Shown: piece after piece, positions 1-9,397 of the stretch
Layout of the letters: every line of letters begins with the position of its first letter
Numbering within the stretch: the stretch's first letter is position 1
DNA from: G963691885 sp963691885
GTDB taxonomy: Bacteria > Pseudomonadota > Alphaproteobacteria > UBA8366 > Aestuariispiraceae
Assembly (NCBI GenBank): GCA_963691885.1
Contig: OY829843.1
Coordinates: 3,844,001 to 3,908,000, forward strand
DNA length: 64,000 nt
Reading direction: 5' to 3'
Position numbers and translations under genes: made by a program
The notes under the pieces: model-generated
What the model was told of the DNA's origin: nothing
What the model saw: only the letters and a program-made list of their open reading frames with translations
Database searches by the model: none

Positions 1-3000
1 GTATCGTCCACGTCGCCGTCCTGACCCGTGCGAAGGATGACGACACCCGTCTGGTTCAGGGTCAGGTCGCCGTCGATCACCGTACTTTTCAGATCGATTG
101 TCTCCAGGAAACCGAGGTCCAGCGTCCCCGAGTTTTCAAAGGAACCATTGATCTTGAACTCATTCCCCATAGCGGTGTTGTCGACACCATCCGTTGAGAG
201 GACGAAGGAACCTTGGTTGTTGAAGGTGCCGGATCCGCTTGCCACATCGAATATTAGATTATCGACGCTTTCTTCTTCGTCGTTCAGATTGTTCTCCAGC
301 GTAAATGTCATCGACCCGAAATTCGTCGTGTTGCTGGAGACGGAGAGGGTGGTGTCGCCACCACTTGCCTGTATGTTGATGAACCCATTGGTTCCAGGCG
401 TTTCAGCGCTGCCGATTGTGACGTCATCGCCATTGTCACCTATGATGATGTTACGCGCAGAAGAATCGGTGAAGTCGTCGCCGTCGGTCCCTGTCACAGT
501 ATTCAGGGTGCCTTCAAAAATGATCTCGTCATTGTCTTCATCGACACCACCCTTGATGGTGAAATCATCAGAAACTGCAATGGTACTGGTTTCGCGAACC
601 CGCAACGTGTCTTGTCCGTCGCCGCCGTCAATGACGATGTCTTCGCTATCGCCAGCGCCAGCACCGCTGCCGTCGGCGACGGTTGTCAGGTTACCCTGAA
701 CATCAATGTCGTCGTTACCGTTGCCGCCTTCAATTGTGATGCCGCCTGTGGCGGTCAAGGTGCCGGTGCTGGTGACATCTATGTCGTCCGCGCCTTCATT
801 GCCCCAGATATCGATGTCTGTGTCGGTGGTAATGCTGCCTTGCACGCTGATGATGTCAGCGCTGTCTTCGGTTGTTCCGTCGACCGTCACTCCGAAACGG
901 TCTTCCTCGATAAATCCGGCTATTTCAATATCGCCGGTTGCGATCAGGGAGGCAGAGGAAGAAACCGTGATCGTATCGCTGGAACCGTTCCCTTCAATCC
1001 TTATCGAACCGCCCGTAGATGTAATCGCACCGCCAATGGTGATCTGGTCGCCGCCATCGGTTGTCTGGGCATTGTTTGACAGTCCGACTATGGCGATATC
1101 GTTTTCCGCCTGTAGGGTAGAGCCGCTTGCCAGTGTAATGACGTCGCTGCCGCCACCTCCGCCAATTTCTATCTCGCCAGTACTGGAACTGCCGGTGGAC
1201 TCCGCCGTGACACTGCCGTCGACAGCGATCGTGTCATTGCCATCCCCGGCATCGATGTTGATAACTTCTTCTGCTGACAGAACTGATGTCGAACCAAAGC
1301 TGATATCGTCTGAATCGTCCCCGCTATCGATGCCGATGTTTTGCAAGGCGGTGATAGTGCCGCTGAAATCGAGTGTGTCGATGCCGTCTGTACCACTGCC
1401 TGCTACCGGGGTTTCCACAAAGCCGGAGATAAAAACGCTGCCCTGTGCGGCGTTGACTGTTGATCCTTGCGAGAAGGTCAGGTCGTCGGCACCGGCATTC
1501 CCCTCAATCCGTATTTCGGAATTGATCGCTGTCACAGTACCGGCAATTGTGATGTCATCGTCGCCGTCGGTTTCTGTGCTGCCTTTCGCAAGACCAACGA
1601 TATGGACGGCGTCTGTCCCCGTGACAGAGCCACCTGCGCCAATTGTGATGATGTCTGAGCCGGCATTGCCGTCAATCTCAACATCGTCTTGTTGAGAGAA
1701 GACGTCGCCGTTTATGATGATTGTATCGTTACCGTCGAGTGAGTCGGTGCCGCCATTTGTCGAACCGGCTATTTCAACATCGTCCAGTGCGAAGATAGAC
1801 GCATCTGTTTCGATGGTTATGTCGTCGGCACCAAAGCCACCCTCGATCGTTACCCGAACGACGCCTTCGCCCTGGGTCGTTGACGTCGCGACAGAGCCAT
1901 CAATGCTGATTGTGTCATCCCCGTCACCGCTGAGGATCGTGACATTTTCGGTTCCGACGAGTGCGGCGGTAGAGGAGGTCGTGATCTGGTCTGCGCCATC
2001 GTCGCCGTCAATTTCGATAAAGCCACCAGCGTTGATGGCGCCAGCTATCGTGATCGCATCGTTACCATCACCACCATCATCCCCGACTATTCCCGGTTCA
2101 ACAAAACCGGCGATCGTTACGTCGTCACCGGCGATCAATGTCGCGGTCTGTGAGATCGTGATGATGTCAGCGTCGCCGTTGCCCTCAATGACGATTTCGT
2201 CGTTCTGTGCGGTGAGGGTTCCGGCAATCGTAATTGTGTCTGACCCATCAGTGCTCATCGAATTATGGAACATGCCCGAGATCAGGATGTCGTCCGATGC
2301 TGTAAGGGAGCTAGTCAGCTCAATATCAATGAAATCGCCCCCACCGTTGCCCTGTATCTCAATGTCCGACCCCTGGGCAATAAGCGTTCCACGAACGAAA
2401 ATCTGGTCTGTGTCCGCTACGGTGTTGTCTTCGTAAGTAGAGCCAGTCAGTTCAATAAAGTCATCCGCTGTCAGCACGGCGTTTTGTTGGACAGTTATGA
2501 TGTCACCGCCGTCTTCGCCTTCGATCACGATGGCGGCTTGCTCACCTTCAAAACCACCCTCTTGGAAACCACCGAAATCTCCGAGCTGTCCCAGATCCCC
2601 TCCAAAATCGAAGGACGGTATTTCAGCCGTAATTTCGCCATCTATCTCTATGTCGTCGCTGCCACTGCCACCAAGAATGAAGACAGTTTCTTCACTGTCT
2701 ATGTCGGCTGTTCCCGTTGTTGTGATCAGGTCGTTTCCTGCACTTCCATAAATCTCAACACTTCCGCCCGCATCCAGGATGCCTCCGATTGTGATGGTAT
2801 CGTCGTCGCTGTTGTCCTGGAAGGTTTCACCGATAAACGGATCGATATAGGCATAAATTTCGATGTTGTCGGAGGCATTGAGGCTTGCGGTGTCTGTAAT
2901 GGAGATCTGATCTTCGCCATCATTTCCCTGAATAATGATGTCATCACTGTTCGATGTCAGGCTGCCCTCAATGGTGATATTATCGTCGCCGTCAAACCCG

Positions 3001-3250
3001 TCATTATCTTCTACCAGGCCTGCGATGATCAAATCATTGCCAGATGAAAAGTTGGCACCGGACGCAATGGTAATGGAATCTGAACCGCTGCCGCCAAACC
3101 AGAAAACCTCACCAATGATGTTTGTTTCGACTCCACTGGTGACCGTGCCGTTGACGGTAATCTGATCGTCGGAGTCCGAAAGTATGAATCCTTCAATATT
3201 GTCTAACTGAATGCTCGAACCGTCAGCGCTAGCAGTCGCGGTTGCACCGG
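1..3250 (-). repeat. Degenerate ~50-residue Asp/Gly-rich beta repeats (coding)
   Basis: Within the left giant gene, units alternate a DGxDxITIxG strand pair with a TLTAxxDxIxIxGNGG strand pair about every 45-55 codons, roughly twenty times. They look like a calcium-binding beta-helix or beta-roll. The units are well diverged in DNA, so this is an old array, unlike the near-identical array at the right edge. Confidence 0.7.
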
Positions 3251-5228
3251 TCTGGCTGAATGTTATGCCGGACGTGTCTGTTGAAGAGAAATCAACAATG
3301 TCGGTCCCGAGGTCGCCGTCAAAATCGATATCAAGTACCGAGTAAGTGGCATCATCGTCGCCGTCGCCGGAGCGCACCTGTTCTATACCGGTGAAATTGT
3401 CGATGTCGGTCACGCCGGCTGAATTATCGTCTACGAAACTGAGGCCGGAAATAAAGTTCATCTGAAAGGACAGATTTGCCAGATTTGAATCCGTAACCGA
3501 ATCAAACATCAGCAGATCGGTATCTGCCCCGCCATCATAAGAATCAAACCCGTTGCCGGTCCCGGCTACCAGAGTGTCATCGCCGGTTCCGCCGGATACT
3601 GTATCGTTCCCAGCGCCGCCGACCAGATTGTCAGAACCACCGCCACCATCGATAACATCATCGCCACCGCCGCCGGTGACATCGTCACTCCCGGCACCCG
3701 TTGTGATGATAAAGGGATCGGTACTGCCTGACGGGACGGACACAACGAGATCATCCAGGGAATCACTGAAATCAGCAGTGGTTTCCCCTGACGTCAGTTC
3801 GAGTGTGACCGTCTCACCCGAGGTGGCTGCACCATCATCTCCGAAATCGTCTCCGTCACCGCCGTCGTCGCCAAGATCCAGGAACGGATCATCACCAGAA
3901 CCGTCATCCCCGAACCCGTCGTCGAATTCGCCACCATCGATATCGATATCGATATCGGTCGAACCGTCATCGCCAAGCAGGTCAAGTTCGGCGAGATCAA
4001 GGTCTTCACCTTCCTCGTCCAGGAAACCATCGTCTTCGGCGAATTCTTCGTCCGTGCCTTCGTCCTCGTTAAACTCCTCTGGTTCTTCGCCTGAGGCCGC
4101 ATCAAGCTCTAGTAACTCGTCTTCAAGTTCGTCGAGGTCTTCATCATCGAGCGAGGATTGGTCTTCCTCTTCGTCACTATCGGCGAATTCGTCGACAAGG
4201 CCTTGGAGGTCGATCTCCGAGTCTTCGCCGGTCTGTTCCTGGATCGTCTGTTCGATGGCGGATTCAATGGACTGGATGTCGGCGCTGGTCAGTGCCTGAA
4301 ACGCACCACTGTGGCGGGCAATGACATTTTCTGCGGTGTCGAGTGCCTGAAAAATCTGAACCTGGCCGGTCCCGTCAACGGTACCGGTTGCGGTTGAGAA
4401 ACTCTCTGACAGCACGATGGTCTGGCCACCGGATGAAACAGCAATTTCACCATCAACGACCGTAAAGCGGAAGGTTTCACCTGTGCTTGTCTGTCCGCCA
4501 AATACCTCACCCGTGACAATCGTCCCCCGAATTCCGATCGTTGCCGTCGGTGTTGTCACTAGCATGTCAGACGGGTTCGCCTTGGCAATCTGGCCGGACA
4601 CGAACAGAAAACTTCCCTGCAACACGGCAAAGGCAGAGGATCCGTCGCCGGTATTCGGGTTATAAACCATCTCATCAAGGGCAAGGCGGGCACTGCCGCC
4701 AAGTGTGAAGATCGTATCGTCCAGAAATACCATCTTGATTGAGGCACCGTCAGCGGTCTGGATCTGGTCCCCGGCACTGACCGTGTCGCCTTGTTGCAGG
4801 ACGACTTGTGTACCGTCGACTCTTACGGCAATGACCTCGCCATCGATGGTCTCGACTGTACCGATGACCTCTCCCGGTACCTGTGCGATCTGAACATCGT
4901 CAAGATTGGCATGCTCTTGCAGAGCTTTGGGTGTCAGGAAGCTATCAACCAGACCTGGGGAAAGTGTTGCCCCGCCTTCAGCCACGAGGTCGGGCTTAGT
5001 GGCAACGGCAAAATAGTTTTCGATGACGACCTTTGCGCCATCTGGCGTGGTCAAATGGAGGTCGGACCCGTCGCGGGTGTATGTCGCATCGTATATGAAG
5101 CTGGGGTCTGGCAGGGCGAGAGACGAACCGGACATTGCGTCGAGGACGTGGTTGTCCGCTGGAACAAGGGCAAACCCGTCCTCGTCAGACGGCGCACTAT
5201 CGCCCGGTATGATTCCGTTCAACGCCAT
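1..5228 (-). CDS. Giant FecR-domain / RTX / beta-repeat secreted protein (N-terminal part, runs off left edge)
   Basis: The frame stays open from an ATG at 5228 to the window edge, giving 1742 codons; the C-terminus is missing. The start is backed by an AGGAGAGG ribosome site 8 nt upstream. In order: a FecR-like domain at about residues 115-280 with the typical IGIRGT core, then a very acidic Asp/Glu linker (about 335-460), a short block of RTX nonapeptides (GGAGNDTVSGGTGDDTL, about 500-560), then more than 1000 residues of about 50-residue repeats of the form DTITIxGTLTAxxDxIxIxG. No N-terminal signal peptide is visible, which fits type I (C-terminal signal) export, but the C-terminus that would prove it is outside. 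In this kind of protein the FecR-like domain is not the iron sensor itself. Likely role: surface or extracellular structural or adhesive protein (inference). Numerous plus-strand frames inside are shadows. Confidence 0.85.
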   Translation of the reverse strand, partial: MALNGIIPGDSAPSDEDGFALVPADNHVLDAMSGSSLALPDPSFIYDATYTRDGSDLHLTTPDGAKVVIENYFAVATKPDLVAEGGATLSPGLVDSFLTPKALQEHANLDDVQIAQVPGEVIGTVETIDGEVIAVRVDGTQVVLQQGDTVSAGDQIQTADGASIKMVFLDDTIFTLGGSARLALDEMVYNPNTGDGSSAFAVLQGSFLFVSGQIAKANPSDMLVTTPTATIGIRGTIVTGEVFGGQTSTGETFRFTVVDGEIAVSSGGQTIVLSESFSTATGTVDGTGQVQIFQALDTAENVIARHSGAFQALTSADIQSIESAIEQTIQEQTGEDSEIDLQGLVDEFADSDEEEDQSSLDDEDLDELEDELLELDAASGEEPEEFNEDEGTDEEFAEDDGFLDEEGEDLDLAELDLLGDDGSTDIDIDIDGGEFDDGFGDDGSGDDPFLDLGDDGGDGDDFGDDGAATSGETVTLELTSGETTADFSDSLDDLVVSVPSGSTDPFIITTGAGSDDVTGGGGDDVIDGGGGSDNLVGGAGNDTVSGGTGDDTLVAGTGNGFDSYDGGADTDLLMFDSVTDSNLANLSFQMNFISGLSFVDDNSAGVTDIDNFTGIEQVRSGDGDDDATYSVLDIDFDGDLGTDIVDFSSTDTSGITFSQTGATATASADGSSIQLDNIEGFILSDSDDQITVNGTVTSGVETNIIGEVFWFGGSGSDSITIASGANFSSGNDLIIAGLVEDNDGFDGDDNITIEGSLTSNSDDIIIQGNDGEDQISITDTASLNASDNIEIYAYIDPFIGETFQDNSDDDTITIGGILDAGGSVEIYGSAGNDLITTTGTADIDSEETVFILGGSGSDDIEIDGEITAEIPSFDFGGDLGQLGDFGGFQEGGFEGEQAAIVIEGEDGGDIITVQQNAVLTADDFIELTGSTYEDNTVADTDQIFVRGTLIAQGSDIEIQGNGGGDFIDIELTSSLTASDDILISGMFHNSMSTDGSDTITIAGTLTAQNDEIVIEGNGDADIITISQTATLIAGDDVTIAGFVEPGIVGDDGGDGNDAITIAGAINAGGFIEIDGDDGADQITTSSTAALVGTENVTILSGDGDDTISIDGSVATSTTQGEGVVRVTIEGGFGADDITIETDASIFALDDVEIAGSTNGGTDSLDGNDTIIINGDVFSQQDDVEIDGNAGSDIITIGAGGSVTGTDAVHIVGLAKGSTETDGDDDITIAGTVTAINSEIRIEGNAGADDLTFSQGSTVNAAQGSVFISGFVETPVAGSGTDGIDTLDFSGTITALQNIGIDSGDDSDDISFGSTSVLSAEEVINIDAGDGNDTIAVDGSVTAESTGSSSTGEIEIGGGGGSDVITLASGSTLQAENDIAIVGLSNNAQTTDGGDQITIGGAITSTGGSIRIEGNGSSDTITVSSSASLIATGDIEIAGFIEEDRFGVTVDGTTEDSADIISVQGSITTDTDIDIWGNEGADDIDVTSTGTLTATGGITIEGGNGNDDIDVQGNLTTVADGSGAGAGDSEDIVIDGGDGQDTLRVRETSTIAVSDDFTIKGGVDEDNDEIIFEGTLNTVTGTDGDDFTDSSARNIIIGDNGDDVTIGSAETPGTNGFINIQASGGDTTLSVSSNTTNFGSMTFTLENNLNDEEESVDNLIFDVASGSGTFNNQGSFVLSTDGVDNTAMGNEFKINGSFENSGTLDLGFLETIDLKSTVIDGDLTLNQTGVVILRTGQDGDVDD

Positions 5229-5429
5229 GTTCTTGTCCTCTCCTCACGCAACAACATATGCCTTACTTCGTCATTACACACGAGAATCGGGCGGAACAAA
5301 ACGCTCTTTCTTTAAACCAGGTTGACAATATCAAGGGTCTGGTCACAAACCTGCATGTTGGGTCCAGCCGTTAACGTTGGGGTTACGTAGATACCGTCGA
5401 AATCTGGGAAATGCCGCCGAATCCCCGGT

Positions 5430-5834
5430 TCACGAATGAGTTGGCGGGTAATACAGGAACTCGATCATTGTGCAGCCGTCTTTGGTGAACAAGGGGCCGT
5501 GGGGAATGTGCGGGGGGCGCACGGCGTAGGAGCCGGCCTGGAGTGTCTCGGTTTCACTGTCGGGCGTGCCGATGGAAAGCGTGCCTGAGATGAGGTAGAC
5601 CTCTTCGCACCAGTCATGGGCGACCGCTTGACTGACAGCGGCACCTGGTTCCCATTTTGAGATCCGGGTGAGGGCCCCTTGGTGTTTTTCATGATCGAAA
5701 CTGCCCGAAAGCTCTTTCAAAAGAACGCCAGTGTAGCCGGGAACCGCTGTCCAGCCGTCGGGGTCCAGCGCGTTAAAGAACTCCCGGTGCTGTTTGGCGA
5801 AAAGCCCGAAACCGCTTTCATTCCCTTGTTTCAT
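5430..5834 (-). CDS. Cupin-domain protein (ChrR-like cupin)
   Basis: A 134-residue single-domain cupin. The start at 5834 is chosen because GGGGAGGACAGCG lies just upstream; an upstream in-frame start at 5849 has no comparable site. The middle holds the conserved cupin pattern: a Trp-Glu-Pro-Gly stretch, the HDWCEEVYLISGTL motif with the first metal-binding residues, then PPHIPHGP carrying the second His pair. Small cupins of this kind bind a metal and act as dioxygenases, isomerases or regulatory domains (as the C-terminal domain of ChrR); no anti-sigma partner is adjacent, so the substrate is unknown. It stands alone between the giant gene and a divergent parvulin. Confidence 0.75.
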   Translation of the reverse strand: MKQGNESGFGLFAKQHREFFNALDPDGWTAVPGYTGVLLKELSGSFDHEKHQGALTRISKWEPGAAVSQAVAHDWCEEVYLISGTLSIGTPDSETETLQAGSYAVRPPHIPHGPLFTKDGCTMIEFLYYPPTHS

Positions 5835-5981
5835 CGCTGTCCTCCCCAAGCACTGATAGCGGCATTATGACAGCACGACAGTGGCGGGAAAAGTGCGGCT
5901 TCACGTTGATATTGCGGGTCGCTTGCTATAGCTAACCTTCTCAATGCAGATACAAACAAATGTCAGAAAAGGATGAAACCC

Positions 5982-6263
5982 ATGGCACAGGCATCAGCAC
6001 GGCATATTCTGGTCAGTTCCGAAGAGTTCTGTCAGGAATTGAAAGACAAAATCGCCGCCGGTGAAGATTTCGCCGCACTCGCGAAGGAGCATTCCTCCTG
6101 CCCGTCCGGTTCCGATGGTGGTGAGCTGGGCACATTTGGTCGTGGCCAGATGGTTCCTGAGTTCGACACGGTCGTCTTCAGCGCCCCTGTTAACGAAGTG
6201 CAGGGCCCGGTTCGCACCCAGTTCGGCTACCACCTGCTGGAAGTGACAAGCCGCACCGACTGA
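5982..6263 (+). CDS. Parvulin-type peptidyl-prolyl cis-trans isomerase (PpiC-like)
   Basis: A 93-residue stand-alone parvulin domain, the same size as E. coli PpiC. Recognisable signatures are ARHILVSS at the N-terminus, the central FAALAKEHSSCPSG and GGELGTFGRGQMVPEFD stretch, and the C-terminal TQFGYHLLEV. There is no signal peptide, so it should act in the cytoplasm. Two ATGs are nine bases apart (5973 and 5982); the second has AAGGA at a proper distance, while the first has it directly adjacent, so 5982 is preferred. Followed by a bidirectional terminator-like hairpin before the convergent hydrolase. Confidence 0.9.
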   Translation: MAQASARHILVSSEEFCQELKDKIAAGEDFAALAKEHSSCPSGSDGGELGTFGRGQMVPEFDTVVFSAPVNEVQGPVRTQFGYHLLEVTSRTD

Positions 6264-6283
6264 TCTTCAGTTTCAGTTTTGAA

Positions 6284-6324
6284 ATGGCCCGGATACAGCC
6301 AATTTGGCCGTCTGGGCCGTTTTA
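6284..6324. terminator. Bidirectional rho-independent terminator-like hairpin
   Basis: AATGGCCCGGA pairs with TCTGGGCCGTT over 11 positions (two wobble pairs) across a 17-nt loop that contains a smaller GCCAA/TTGGC inner stem, followed by TTTT. It sits between the convergent parvulin and hydrolase genes. Coordinates may be off by one base. Confidence 0.6.
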
Positions 6325-6327
6325 GTT

Positions 6328-7458
6328 TCAGGGACTTGTTGCTTCGATGAAGTCCTTCAGGTGCTCTAAAGTCATGGCTGGTTGTTCCTGTTGGACCCAG
6401 TGGCCAGCACCATTGATCAGATGACAGCGGCGCATATCGGTGCAGGCCTGTGTCTGCATCCGTTCTAAAGCGCCCGGTTTCTGATGAATGCCCCAGTCCT
6501 GGGCACCAGCAATGAACAGTGACGGGACAGTGATTTGTTTGCCCGCAAAGAGCGCCAGTTTGTCGCGATAGGTGGGGTCGATAGCGGACCTGTACCAGTT
6601 CAAGCCACCCTGAAAACCGGTTCGGGCATATTCAGCAACATAGACGCTCAGATCTTCGTCCGGCAGCCATGAACTTGCGGTAATGTGTGCGTCGGCCGGC
6701 ATATGTGGCGCAACCGTTTCTGCCATGTCTTCTGCCAGATCCATGATATAATAGGTCGGCATCAGTGCCAGTTGGTCTGCTGTCCAGCCGCTCAGCAAAT
6801 AGGGCTCGTTGCCCGGCCAATCAGCGCTTTTCACATGGTAATAGGCGCGCATGAACTCATGCAGACCCTGGGCACAATCCCGCATGTCGCGTTCTGCCTC
6901 TGACGTACCGTAATACCATTGATAGTGTTTTCGGGGGCGTTCGAGATCCGCCATAGTCTGATGAATGTCAGGATCATACACGGGTGATGCAACGGGCGGT
7001 GTCAAACCCGGCGGCCCTTCGAACGGCGCGCTCATCATCACCACGCGCGGAAACAGGTCTGGCCGGATTATCGCGCACCAGGCGGCGACCGGCGATCCAA
7101 AATCATGGCCCACGACAATATGGACGGCGTCATGGTCCATTGCGTGCATCAGGGCCATCGCATCCCGCACCAACTGCATCATGCCGAAAGCATCAGTATC
7201 CGTGTCATATGCCACGTCCGCCCCCGTTGTACGGCCGTAACCACGTTGATCCGGGGCAACGCAGTGAAACCCCAGTTCGGCAATCGCTGGCATGATCTTG
7301 CGCCAACTGAAAGCCAGTTCTGGAAAACCGTGCAGAAAAAGGATCAGCGGATCTGTCGGCTTGCCCGCCGCAATCACATGCATATCGAGACCCGTTGCGA
7401 TTGGGATCTGTCTTGAATGCAACCCGTCTAGAAGAGGGAGCGGGGGTAATTCCGTCAT
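6328..7458 (-). CDS. Alpha/beta hydrolase, epoxide hydrolase / haloalkane dehalogenase-like
   Basis: A 376-residue alpha/beta hydrolase. Visible motifs: oxyanion-hole HGFPELAFSW, cap-domain region rich in Trp and Tyr, nucleophile elbow VVGHDFGSP in which the nucleophile is Asp (as in epoxide hydrolases and dehalogenases, not the Ser of esterases), and C-terminal GAGHWVQQEQP with the catalytic His. The start at 7458 (MTELPPLP) is preferred over a TTG 24 codons upstream because family members begin here. Substrate unknown; an epoxide or a haloalkane is possible. Divergent from trhO, leaving about 160 bp for both promoters. Confidence 0.8.
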   Translation of the reverse strand: MTELPPLPLLDGLHSRQIPIATGLDMHVIAAGKPTDPLILFLHGFPELAFSWRKIMPAIAELGFHCVAPDQRGYGRTTGADVAYDTDTDAFGMMQLVRDAMALMHAMDHDAVHIVVGHDFGSPVAAWCAIIRPDLFPRVVMMSAPFEGPPGLTPPVASPVYDPDIHQTMADLERPRKHYQWYYGTSEAERDMRDCAQGLHEFMRAYYHVKSADWPGNEPYLLSGWTADQLALMPTYYIMDLAEDMAETVAPHMPADAHITASSWLPDEDLSVYVAEYARTGFQGGLNWYRSAIDPTYRDKLALFAGKQITVPSLFIAGAQDWGIHQKPGALERMQTQACTDMRRCHLINGAGHWVQQEQPAMTLEHLKDFIEATSP

Positions 7459-7621
7459 CAGTCTCACTCGATCTGTCGATTGACGCTTGTGAACGCTTTG
7501 AATTAGCGAGGATTCCAGACAGGGGCGCAACCGTATCGACCTCCGGGATACTTCGGATTTGCCCGCACTGGCCCAGTATCGTTATAAAGAGGCCGTTCAA
7601 CACCGAAAGAGTATCCGTTTG

Positions 7622-8620
7622 ATGAGCAATACACCCGCCGCGTCGCCCGGTGCAGCGCCTGAATTCCATGTCGTGGCCTTCTACAAGTTCACACCGCTGG
7701 ACGATATTGCGGAATTGCAGGGGCCGCTGCTGGGTGTCTGCAAGGCGGGTGGGGTCTATGGTACCATCTTACTGGCGCCGGAAGGGATCAACGGCACAAT
7801 CGCGGGGCCAAAAGAGAGCGTGTATGACGCGCTGGATCATATCCGTAGCGAGATTTCCGGGCCGGACCTTGAATTCAAGGAGTCGACCGCGTCCGAGAAC
7901 CCGTTCTATCGGATGAAGGTGCGCCTCAAAAAAGAGATCGTGACCATGGGCGTACCGGAAATTGATCCGAACAAATTGGTCGGGACCTATGTTGCGCCCA
8001 GTGACTGGAATGAATTGATCTCAGACCCCGATGTTGTGGTGATCGACACACGCAATGAATACGAGGTGCGGATCGGTACATTTGATGGCGCGATTGACCC
8101 GGGCACGGCCAGTTTTCGGGACTTTCCAAAATGGTTTGAGGGGCGCGGCGACTTGGCACCAAACCAGTTGCAGGGCAAGAAAGTGGCGATGTTCTGCACC
8201 GGCGGTATCCGCTGTGAAAAGGCGACAGCCTTTGTGAAGGAACAGGGCATTGAGGATGTCTATCACCTCAAGGGCGGCATTCTGAAATACCTGGAGGAAG
8301 TGCCCCAACATGACTCTCTCTGGAAAGGGGAGTGCTTCGTGTTCGATCAGCGTGTGTCCGTCGACCATGACCTGAAGCCCGGCAATTACGAGCTTTGCCG
8401 ATCCTGCCGGCATCCCATCGATGAGGAGATTAAAGCATCGCCCGAATTTGAAGAAGGCGTTAGTTGCCCCAATTGTTATAATCCGACCGACGAAGCGCGG
8501 CGGTCCAGAATGCTGGAACGCCAGCATCAGATGGCCCTGGCCGAAGAGCGCGGTGAGGTCCATCTAGGGCGTGTCTTTGATGATGCTGCCGCTGCCCTTA
8601 AAAACCTGGAAGAATGGTAA
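7622..8620 (+). CDS. trhO: tRNA uridine(34) 5-hydroxylase TrhO (rhodanese family)
   Basis: A 332-residue protein matching TrhO/YceA: an N-terminal acylphosphatase-like domain (FYKFTPLDD, GTILLAPEGINGTIAG), a central rhodanese domain with active-site loop FCTGGIRCEKA (Cys near residue 192), and a C-terminal Cys-rich part (CRSCRHP, CPNCYN). TrhO performs oxygen-dependent hydroxylation of uridine 34 in tRNA, the first step to the cmo5U/mo5U wobble modifications. ATG at 7622 starts the conserved part; an in-frame ATG at 7559 adds residues unlike the family. Its last codons overlap the start of the glutathione transferase gene, suggesting cotranscription. Confidence 0.92.
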   Translation: MSNTPAASPGAAPEFHVVAFYKFTPLDDIAELQGPLLGVCKAGGVYGTILLAPEGINGTIAGPKESVYDALDHIRSEISGPDLEFKESTASENPFYRMKVRLKKEIVTMGVPEIDPNKLVGTYVAPSDWNELISDPDVVVIDTRNEYEVRIGTFDGAIDPGTASFRDFPKWFEGRGDLAPNQLQGKKVAMFCTGGIRCEKATAFVKEQGIEDVYHLKGGILKYLEEVPQHDSLWKGECFVFDQRVSVDHDLKPGNYELCRSCRHPIDEEIKASPEFEEGVSCPNCYNPTDEARRSRMLERQHQMALAEERGEVHLGRVFDDAAAALKNLEEW

Positions 8621-9309
8621 GGACGATGGAGCACACTGGCAGCCGTCCACTGTTATACAGCTTTCGCAGGTGTCCTTACGCAATGCGCGCCCGTATGGCA
8701 CTCGCTGTCAGTGAACAACCCCACGCGCTTCGCGAAATTCTGCTGCGGGACAAACCGGCTGAGATGATCGCAGTCTCACCAAAGGCCAGCGTTCCGGTGC
8801 TGCATTTCAGTGACGGCATGGTTCTGGAGGAAAGCCTGGATATTATGCTCTGGACGCTGGAGCGGAATGATCCTGAGGGGTGGTTGAACCCGACGCAAGG
8901 TGACAGAGCTGAAATGCTGGCTTTGATCGAGAAGAGTGACGGTGATTTCAAGCATCATCTCGACCGGTACAAATATCCGACCCGATATGATGAAGGGCTG
9001 GACGCAAACCATCACCGGGAACAGGGCCTGCTTTTCCTGAAAGAACTGGACCGCCGTCTAGGCGACCAGGAATGGTTGTTTGGTAAGAGACCCAGTCTTG
9101 CCGATTTTGCCATCTTTCCATTCGTGCGCCAGTTTGCACACACGGATAAGGAATGGTTTGATGCGCAGAACATACCGGGTGTTCAAAACTGGCTGAATGT
9201 CTGCCTGGAGAGTGACCTGTTTCAAAGGATCATGAAGAAATGGCCGGTCTGGAAACACGGCGACGTAGAACCTGATCTGCCAGAGGCGTATACCCGGCCA
9301 ACCTCATAG
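8614..9309 (+). CDS. Glutathione S-transferase family protein
   Basis: About 231 residues. The N-terminal thioredoxin-like half has YSFRRCPYAMRARMAL, a glutaredoxin-like CPYA site at the head of the first helix, and KASVPVLHFSDGMVLEESLDI, the glutathione-binding cis-Pro/ES segment. The C-terminal helical half carries the conserved SLADFAIFPFVRQFA motif. A Cys active site points to omega- or glutaredoxin-like activity (thiol transfer, deglutathionylation) rather than classical conjugation. Start uncertain: ATG 8614 overlaps the trhO stop; ATG 8626 is four codons further. Confidence 0.85.
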   Translation: MVRTMEHTGSRPLLYSFRRCPYAMRARMALAVSEQPHALREILLRDKPAEMIAVSPKASVPVLHFSDGMVLEESLDIMLWTLERNDPEGWLNPTQGDRAEMLALIEKSDGDFKHHLDRYKYPTRYDEGLDANHHREQGLLFLKELDRRLGDQEWLFGKRPSLADFAIFPFVRQFAHTDKEWFDAQNIPGVQNWLNVCLESDLFQRIMKKWPVWKHGDVEPDLPEAYTRPTS

Positions 9310-9355
9310 TTCCGGCAGTGCAATACTGTTGGTTTCGATAAAACTGTAATTCGGG

Positions 9356-9373
9356 ACCCGGTTACTGGGTTTT
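9356..9373 (+). terminator. Small GC hairpin plus T-run
   Basis: ACCCGG and CTGGGT pair around a TTA loop and are followed by TTTT, between the glutathione transferase and the aldolase gene. The stem is only six pairs, so this may be a weak terminator or chance. Confidence 0.3.
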
Positions 9374-9397
9374 CGTTCTTTCGTAAGTGAGTGTGCA

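Noticed and set aside
28..3165. Long plus-strand frames through the left giant gene (for example 28-699, 706-1695, 1714-2436)
   Set aside because: Ser/Pro/Val-rich low-complexity shadows of the Asp/Gly-rich minus-strand repeats; no ribosome sites or domains.
3553..4299. A 248-codon plus-strand frame rich in Ser and Pro
   Set aside because: Exact shadow of the acidic linker and RTX block on the minus strand.
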